Shown: one piece after another, positions 23,300 to 23,337 of the stretch
How positions within the stretch are numbered: the stretch's first letter is position 1
Layout of the letters: every line of letters begins with the position of its first letter
Notes under the pieces: generated by a model
Database searches by the model: none
What the model saw: the letters and a program-made list of their open reading frames with translations, nothing else
What the model was told of the DNA's origin: nothing
Made by a program: the position numbers and the translations under genes
Assembly: GCA_034005145.1 (NCBI GenBank)
Contig: JAVEVH010000007.1
Coordinates: forward strand, 1-23,337
Direction: 5' to 3'
DNA from: JAVEVH01 sp034005145
Lineage (GTDB): Bacteria > Patescibacteriota > Dojkabacteria > SC72
Length of the DNA: 23,337 bases

Positions 23300-23337
23300 A
23301 TTAAAGATTTACTATTTATTTTTCTTTAAGTCTTTTC

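Noticed and set aside
1..23337. tRNA or rRNA genes, CRISPR arrays, insertion sequences, integrases, riboswitches
   Set aside because: None could be supported: no cloverleaf-like segments, regularly spaced repeats, transposase or integrase motifs, or known riboswitch cores were recognised by reading.

Overview
The window is AT-rich, gene-dense and almost free of spacers. It reads with the standard bacterial code: TGA is a true stop at 8679-8681, so this is not a UGA-glycine lineage. Compact genes, overlapping starts, very few Shine-Dalgarno sites, -10 boxes lying right against start codons, and a type IV pilus locus without outer-membrane genes (no secretin PilQ, no PilP) suggest a member of the Candidate Phyla Radiation (Patescibacteria). 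I cannot place it in a phylum from sequence alone.

Layout, + strand. 35-607 is the C-terminal part of a FemAB-type peptidoglycan aminoacyltransferase. From 688 to 21446 almost everything belongs to one type IV pilus locus. The motor block is pilB (assembly ATPase), pilT (retraction ATPase with a long disordered N-terminal extension) and pilC (platform). The likely major pilin follows and ends in a clear intrinsic terminator (6082-6117). Next come the prepilin peptidase and four minor pilins: a GspH/FimT-like one carrying a 14-cysteine insert, a PilV/GspI-like one, a PilW/GspJ-like one and a PilX/GspK-like one without Glu+5. A stand-alone response regulator receiver follows.

The most unusual part is 10762-19023, which holds two consecutive modules of the same design. 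Each has a single-pass, mostly extracellular protein of unknown family followed by a very large secreted protein with a cysteine-rich head (789 and 1062 aa). The two large proteins are paralogues over their middle and C-terminal regions and end in nearly the same sequence. I infer pilus-associated adhesins or tip proteins with dedicated partners, placed between the minor pilins and pilM-pilN-pilO (19071-21446), the inner-membrane alignment complex. No described family name was recognised for them.

Layout, - strand. A housekeeping operon reads nusB, rnc, rpsP, khpA and meets pilO tail to tail; the two stop codons share the same four bases.

Regulation seen in the sequence. Several pil genes have a -10-like hexamer only 6-9 nt before the start codon, suggesting leaderless mRNAs. 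Three transcription-unit heads (pilB, the GspH-like pilin, pilM) share a longer promoter/leader pattern, CTG-N6-TATWWT-N12/14-ACTG(T)CC. Inverted repeats lie between the FemAB gene and pilB. No tRNA, rRNA, CRISPR array, transposase or integrase was seen, and no gap over 300 bases lacks a gene.
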